A DNA stretch of 38,170 bases from the NCBI GenBank assembly GCA_944386885.1, contig CALXCU010000151.1, positions 1-38,170 of the forward strand. The letters are read 5' to 3'. Positions within the stretch are counted from its first letter, which is position 1; every line of letters starts with the position of its first letter. The notes under the pieces are model-generated. The model was not told where the DNA came from. It ran no database searches and saw only the letters and a program-made list of their open reading frames with translations. The position numbers were made by a program, and so were the translations under genes. The DNA is from an uncultured Oscillospiraceae bacterium. GTDB lineage: Bacteria > Bacillota > Clostridia > Oscillospirales > Oscillospiraceae. This document shows, one piece after another, positions 34,374 through 38,170 of the stretch.

Positions 34374-34402
34374 TTGCGCGATACTGCACAATAGACTACA
34401 AT
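34374..34402 (+). promoter_or_regulatory. Promoter of the component-B reductase module
   Basis: TTGCGC (34374-34379) and TACAAT (34397-34402) are 17 bases apart, giving a leader of about 80 bases before the ATG at 34487. The terminator just upstream makes this an independent transcript. Confidence 0.7.
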
Positions 34403-34486
34403 TTTCTCACTGGAAGATAATGCAATTTACCCAAACCCTTGGGTGGGTCCAGCCCTCCACCAACCGTCAGAAAGGAGCTTGTGCGA

Positions 34487-35794
34487 ATGAAATTAGACAT
34501 CGGAACATTTCACGTCAAGGACATCCGTTTCGGCGATCAGACATCCTATGCCGGCGGGGTCTTGACCGTGAATCGTGAGGAAGCCGCCGCCGTCCTCAAC
34601 CGGGATGGGGCGCTGAAGAAGGTCCGCCTGGAAATCGCCCGGCCTGGGGAGAGCGTCCGCATCATCCCCATCAAGGCGGCGGTGGAACCCCGCTTCCGCC
34701 CCGACGGCCGCGCCATGTTCCCCGGATACACAGGCCCGGCCGCCTTTGCCGGTGAGGGTGTCACCTACGCCCTCAAAGGCATGTCGGTCCTGGGGGTGGG
34801 CTGCCGCTCCATCAACGGGATGAACGCCATGCTCGATATGTCGGGCCCCGGCGCAGAGCAGTCCTATTTCTCCCAGCTAAACCAGCTGATTTTCCTGGCG
34901 GAAAATGCCGACCCAGGCGAGGACAACATCCGCCAGGAGAACCAGAATTTCGTCCGGGCCGCCCATGTGCTGGCCGAATATCTGGCCGCCGCCGTGAAAG
35001 ATCTGGAGCCGGAGGCCTGGGAGCATTACGACTGGGCCGACGTGTCAGAACAACACCTGCCCCGGGTAGCGTTCCTCCAACAGCAATGCAATATCCCCAA
35101 CTGGATCCACGGCTGTTCCTATTATGGCTATGACCTGACCGGCGTGCCCACCACCCTGGTCAAGCCCCTGGAGAGTCTGGACGGAGCCCTCACCGGCGAC
35201 CGCGGTTCTCTGCCGGGAAATGCCGTGCGCACCACCTATTCCTATTTGAACGCGCCGCTGGTTAAGCGCCTGCTGGCCGAGCACGGGAAGACCCTGGACT
35301 TCGTGGGCATCCTCATGACGGGACACATCGAGCCCATCGACCAGAAAAAGCAGTATGCCCACATCATCGTCAGCGCGGCCACCAGCCTGCACCTGGACGC
35401 GGCCATCTATATGGAATCCCACTGCGGCAATGTGGATGTGGACTACATGATGACCATGGCCGCCCTGGAAGATGCGGGGATCAAGACGGTCGGCATCTTG
35501 GCCGAAAACAATGGCCGGGACGGGCGCAACCCGGGCAAGACCTACGCCGACCCCAAGGCGAACGCCATTGTATCCACCGGCAATACCTGCGAGGTGTACG
35601 AGCTGCCCCCCATGGACGTGGTGTATGGCAATCTGAATACCATCGGGCAGGAGCTCTACTGGGGCGCCTGGCGGGACGATGCGGTCTGCGGACCCTCCCT
35701 GCGGAAGGACGGCTCCTTAATCGTGGACGCCCACATGTTTCTGGACCACGACGGCCTTCTGGGCTGGTCGGATAAAACCGTGAAGGATTTTTGA
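34487..35794 (+). CDS. Glycine/sarcosine/betaine reductase component B alpha/beta-type protein (GrdE/G/I-like), pyruvoyl cysteine absent
   Basis: The 435-residue protein aligns by eye along its length with GrdE-type proproteins. Shared features are FHVKDIRFGDQTSYAGGVL near the start, LEIARPGESVRIIPIKAAVEPRF, DMSGPGAEQSYFSQLN, LDGAL..., AEHGKTLDFVGILMTGHIEP, and GRDGRNPGKTYADPKA with VSTGNTC. In the component-B enzyme, GrdE is cleaved at a Cys that becomes a pyruvoyl cofactor for Schiff-base binding of the amine substrate. Here the matching stretch, D232-G-A-L-T-G-D-R-G-S241-L-P-G-N, has no cysteine. It may be uncleaved, use Ser241, or bind a substrate without a free amine. The start has AAAGGAG upstream. 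The gene is 16 bases from the selenoprotein gene. Confidence 0.88.
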   Translation: MKLDIGTFHVKDIRFGDQTSYAGGVLTVNREEAAAVLNRDGALKKVRLEIARPGESVRIIPIKAAVEPRFRPDGRAMFPGYTGPAAFAGEGVTYALKGMSVLGVGCRSINGMNAMLDMSGPGAEQSYFSQLNQLIFLAENADPGEDNIRQENQNFVRAAHVLAEYLAAAVKDLEPEAWEHYDWADVSEQHLPRVAFLQQQCNIPNWIHGCSYYGYDLTGVPTTLVKPLESLDGALTGDRGSLPGNAVRTTYSYLNAPLVKRLLAEHGKTLDFVGILMTGHIEPIDQKKQYAHIIVSAATSLHLDAAIYMESHCGNVDVDYMMTMAALEDAGIKTVGILAENNGRDGRNPGKTYADPKANAIVSTGNTCEVYELPPMDVVYGNLNTIGQELYWGAWRDDAVCGPSLRKDGSLIVDAHMFLDHDGLLGWSDKTVKDF

Positions 35795-35810
35795 CCGAGG
35801 AGGGATTCCT

Positions 35811-37112
35811 TTGAAACCAGTCATCGCATATGTCAATCAGTTTTTCGGCCAGATCGGCGGCGAGGACAAGGCCGACTACGCCCCTGAGCTGCGCACCGGG
35901 GCGGCCGGCCCCGCCCAGGCCCTCCAGGCCCAGCTGAAGGACGCGGAGATCACCCATACTATCATCTGCGGCGACAATTTTATGGCCAGCCATACCGAAC
36001 AGGCCCTGGAGCAGATCGCCGGATTTTTGAAGGAGCTGGACTGTGCCCTGCTGGCAGCGGGCCCAGCTTTCAACGCCGGGCGCTACGGCTTCAGCTGCGG
36101 CGAGGTTTGTAAGCTGGCCTGGGAGCGCTTCCACATCCCCGCACTTACCAGTATGAACGAGGGAAACCCCGGCGTGGAGCTCTACCGGAAGAGCGCTTAC
36201 ATCCTGAAAGGGCACGATACCGCCGCCGGCATGCGCAAAGATGTAGCCGCTATGGCCGCCCTGGCCAACAAGCTGCTGGCAGGTGAGCCCCTGCTGGGCG
36301 CCGATGCGGAGGGCTATTTTGGGCGCGGCATCCGGAAAGAAGTCATTTTGAAGGACCACAGATCGGCCGCTGACCGGGCTGTGGATATGCTGCTCCACAA
36401 GCTCCGGGGGGAGCCCTTCCAGACGGAGTTCCTGGTGGAGCAGGAGGACCGGGTACCCCCCCTCCCGCCGGTCGATCCCAGCAAGCTGCGCATCGCCTTC
36501 GTCACCACTTCCGGCCTGGTGCCCGCCGGGAACCCAGACCACCTCCCCTCCGGCGGCTCCACCTTCTGGGCCCGCTATGAGATCGGGAACCGGGAGACTT
36601 TGGAGAAGGGGGAATTTATTTCGGTGCACGGCGGCTACAACACCGGTTACGCCGCAGAAAATCCCATGGTGCTCCTGCCGCTGGACGCCCTGAAGCAGCA
36701 TGTCCGGGACGGGCATATCGGCTCCCTGCACCCCTACTACTATGTGCTCACCGGAAACCAGACCGCCAAGGGCGACGCGGTGCGCATGGCGCGGGAGATC
36801 GTCGCCAAAGTCCGGGAGGACGCCGTTCAGGCCATCATTCTGGGCTCCACGTGAGGAACCTGTACTCGTTGCGGTGCAATGATGGTCAAAGAAATCGAAA
36901 AATCCGGCATGCCCGTGGTCCACATGGCCAATATGACCCCAGTCGCCCAGGGAATCGGCAGCAACCGGATCGTAAAAACCTATGGGATCTCCTTCCCCAT
37001 GTTCGATCCCAACGCCACGCCGGAGGCCCAGAAACAGCAGCGCTATGAGCTGGTCGGACGGGCCCTGAAGGCGCTGAACACCCCCGTCCAGGAGTCCACC
37101 GTATTTGAATAG
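35811..37112 (+). CDS. Selenoprotein: glycine/sarcosine/betaine reductase component B gamma-type (GrdB/F/H-like)
   Basis: The frame runs for 433 residues from a TTG at 35811 (GGAGGG upstream) to a TAG at 37110, through an in-frame UGA at codon 348 (36852-36854). The surrounding motif S-T-U-G-T-C-T-R-C-G is the active-site selenocysteine motif of GrdB-type proteins. The rest continues normally (VKEIEKSGMPVVHMANM, VAQGIGSNRIV). Family landmarks are also present: QFFGQIGGEDKA, AGPAFNAGRYGFSCGE and FVTTSGLVPAGNPD. The Sec attacks the substrate and passes a carboxymethyl group to GrdA. A SECIS-like hairpin follows the UGA. The GrdB, GrdF and GrdH branches could not be told apart, so the substrate is open. 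An automatic caller would split this gene at the UGA. Confidence 0.93.
36852..36881 (+). promoter_or_regulatory. In-frame UGA (selenocysteine) with bacterial SECIS-like hairpin
   Basis: The UGA at 36852-36854 is followed by a 6-bp stem (CGTTGC 36867-36872 with GCAATG 36876-36881, one G-U pair) and the apical loop GGT. The loop begins 18 bases after the UGA. A short stem with a G/U loop at this distance is the bacterial SECIS layout recognised by SelB. Confidence 0.8.
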
Positions 37113-37153
37113 AGCACAGCTCACTGTCTGACAGCAGAAAAGAGGGATCCATC

Positions 37154-38170
37154 ATGTCAGAGGACAAAACGACCCGTAAAAGCTACTATTATGTCATCAT
37201 TGCGGCCTGTGGTATTCTATTGGGCGTCGTGTTCATGGGGCAGGCAAACCTGTACTCCCCCATCGCCCCGTTCCTTCGGGAGAGCTTTGGCCTGAGCTAT
37301 ACTCAGACCTCCATCATCTCCACGGTGCAGAACCTCTGTTCCGTGCTGGCCACCCTGATGATCACCACCGTCTATGATAAGCTGGGGGTGCGCCGGGGCC
37401 TGCTGGTGCCGCTGATCTGCGGTGTGGCGGGGGCGCTGATGTTCTGTGTGGCCAGCAATTTCGTCATGCTCTGCATCGCCGCCGGCCTGGGCTACCTCTG
37501 CTTTGGCCTGGGCGGTATGATGCCCGCCTCCCTGATTATGAACCGCTGGTTCGTCAAACGCAAAGGCCTGGTGCTGGGCCTGTGCTCCGCGGGCTCCGGT
37601 GTGACGGGCATGCTGCTCTCCGGCTGGCTGGCCACCCGCGTGGCGGAACACGGCATCGCCGCCGGTGAGATCGTTGTGGCCGCCTTTGTGGGCGTGGGCG
37701 GCCTGCTGGCCATTCTCTTCCTGCGCAATACGCCGGAGGAGATGGGCATGCGCCCCTATGGCGCCGACGAGGGCGCCTCCGCCCAGGTCAAGAAAAAGAA
37801 AACCGGCTATGTCAGCGTCAAGCCCCTCTCGGCCCAGTCCAAATTCCTCTTCGGTGCGGCGGTCGTCTGCTGCGGGTTTACCGGCTTCGGCGCTATCCCC
37901 AACTTCACCATGGCGGCCACCGCCATCGGCTACGATCCCGTATTTATCGGCGGCCTGGCCGGTATGACGGGGGCCCTGGCTATTGTGGGGAAACCTCTCT
38001 ACGGCGCGCTGGCCGATGCAATCGGCGCCTTTAAGGCCAATTTCGTCTACATGACCCTGGTAGCCGCCGCCGATCTCCTGCTCTTCCTGGCCCGGCCCGG
38101 CATGGATCTCTCCCTGTACGCGGTGGTGGTCATTTTCGGGATGGGCTGCTATGCGATCACCACGGTAGGC
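37154..38170 (+). CDS. MFS transporter (N-terminal part, cut by window edge)
   Basis: The frame is open from the ATG at 37154 (AGAGGG upstream) to the window end, 339 codons. It has the major-facilitator layout with at least ten hydrophobic segments. MFS motif A is present as YDKLGVRRGLLVP, and later GALADAIGAFKAN in the second half. The long central loop contains VKKKKTG. It resembles oxalate/formate (OxlT)- or monocarboxylate-type MFS proteins. Lying 41 bases after the selenoprotein stop, it probably moves the substrate or product of the reductase module across the membrane. The C-terminus is outside the window. Confidence 0.88.
   Translation, partial: MSEDKTTRKSYYYVIIAACGILLGVVFMGQANLYSPIAPFLRESFGLSYTQTSIISTVQNLCSVLATLMITTVYDKLGVRRGLLVPLICGVAGALMFCVASNFVMLCIAAGLGYLCFGLGGMMPASLIMNRWFVKRKGLVLGLCSAGSGVTGMLLSGWLATRVAEHGIAAGEIVVAAFVGVGGLLAILFLRNTPEEMGMRPYGADEGASAQVKKKKTGYVSVKPLSAQSKFLFGAAVVCCGFTGFGAIPNFTMAATAIGYDPVFIGGLAGMTGALAIVGKPLYGALADAIGAFKANFVYMTLVAAADLLLFLARPGMDLSLYAVVVIFGMGCYAITTVG

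Noticed and set aside
34411-34426. A possible sigma-54 promoter (TGGAAGATAATGCA) before the reductase module
   Set aside because: The spacing between GG and GC is eight instead of ten bases, and a better SigA-type pair lies just upstream.
36852-36854. The UGA as a true stop or frameshift giving a truncated GrdB-like protein
   Set aside because: The frame continues with the exact family motif after the UGA, a hairpin sits at the right distance, and selenocysteine is known at this position.
36855-37112. A separate small gene starting at the ATG after the UGA
   Set aside because: It is the C-terminal part of the selenoprotein in the same frame.
35481-37124. A 547-codon open frame on the minus strand opposite the reductase subunits
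   Set aside because: It covers two clearly recognised plus-strand genes and has no ribosome binding site or known motif.

Overview
The window looks like a chromosomal segment of a GC-rich, amino-acid-fermenting gut Firmicute, most likely an Oscillospiraceae relative (Flavonifractor, Lawsonibacter or Intestinimonas type). This is inferred from strong AGGAGG ribosome binding sites, SigA-type promoters, an S-layer-anchored surface protein, oligopeptide transport, and a selenocysteine-containing glycine-reductase-type enzyme. No rRNA, tRNA, CRISPR array, insertion sequence or phage gene was seen.

Layout. (1) 1-11183, minus strand, surface and envelope genes: the N-terminal part of a secreted protein with ConA-like repeats, a YibE/F membrane protein, a 2279-residue S-layer-anchored PHP-domain protein, and a secreted protein with copper-amine-oxidase-N-like domains. 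An ECF-type sigma factor (11358-11855) is divergent from the last. (2) 12148-15951, a metal-resistance island: an arsR-araC pair on the minus strand, divergent from a free-standing HMA metallochaperone and a Zn/Cd/Pb-type P1B ATPase. (3) 16174-18278, an operon of three tiny overlapping membrane-protein genes followed by an APC-family permease. (4) 28631-18359, minus strand: a dipeptide-type ABC transporter (SBP, two permeases, two ATPases), a UroD/MtaA-like protein with an intact His-X-Cys...Cys zinc motif, a small possible tautomerase-fold protein and an aldo/keto reductase. A terminator follows, then an M29-like peptidase and a D-2-hydroxyacid dehydrogenase. A LysR regulator is divergent from the SBP gene. 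(5) 30198-32683: an M20D amidohydrolase coupled to a cysteine-desulfidase-like (UPF0597) protein. (6) 32805-38170: a PucR-type regulator, then a two-gene component-B module related to glycine/sarcosine/betaine reductase, and the start of an MFS transporter.

Most notable is region 6. The gene at 35811-37112 is read through an in-frame UGA as selenocysteine (motif U-GTCTRCG, with a SECIS-like hairpin just downstream). Its alpha/beta partner lacks the cysteine that GrdE-type proproteins convert to the pyruvoyl cofactor. With its own promoter, a palindrome touching the -35 box, a regulator and a transporter, this looks like a substrate-specific module for an unassigned substrate. The shared components GrdA, GrdC and GrdD are not in the window.

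Regions 4 to 6 suggest import and reductive or hydrolytic breakdown of peptide- or amine-like compounds. No substrate can be read from sequence alone. Family assignments rest on motifs read by eye, not on database searches.
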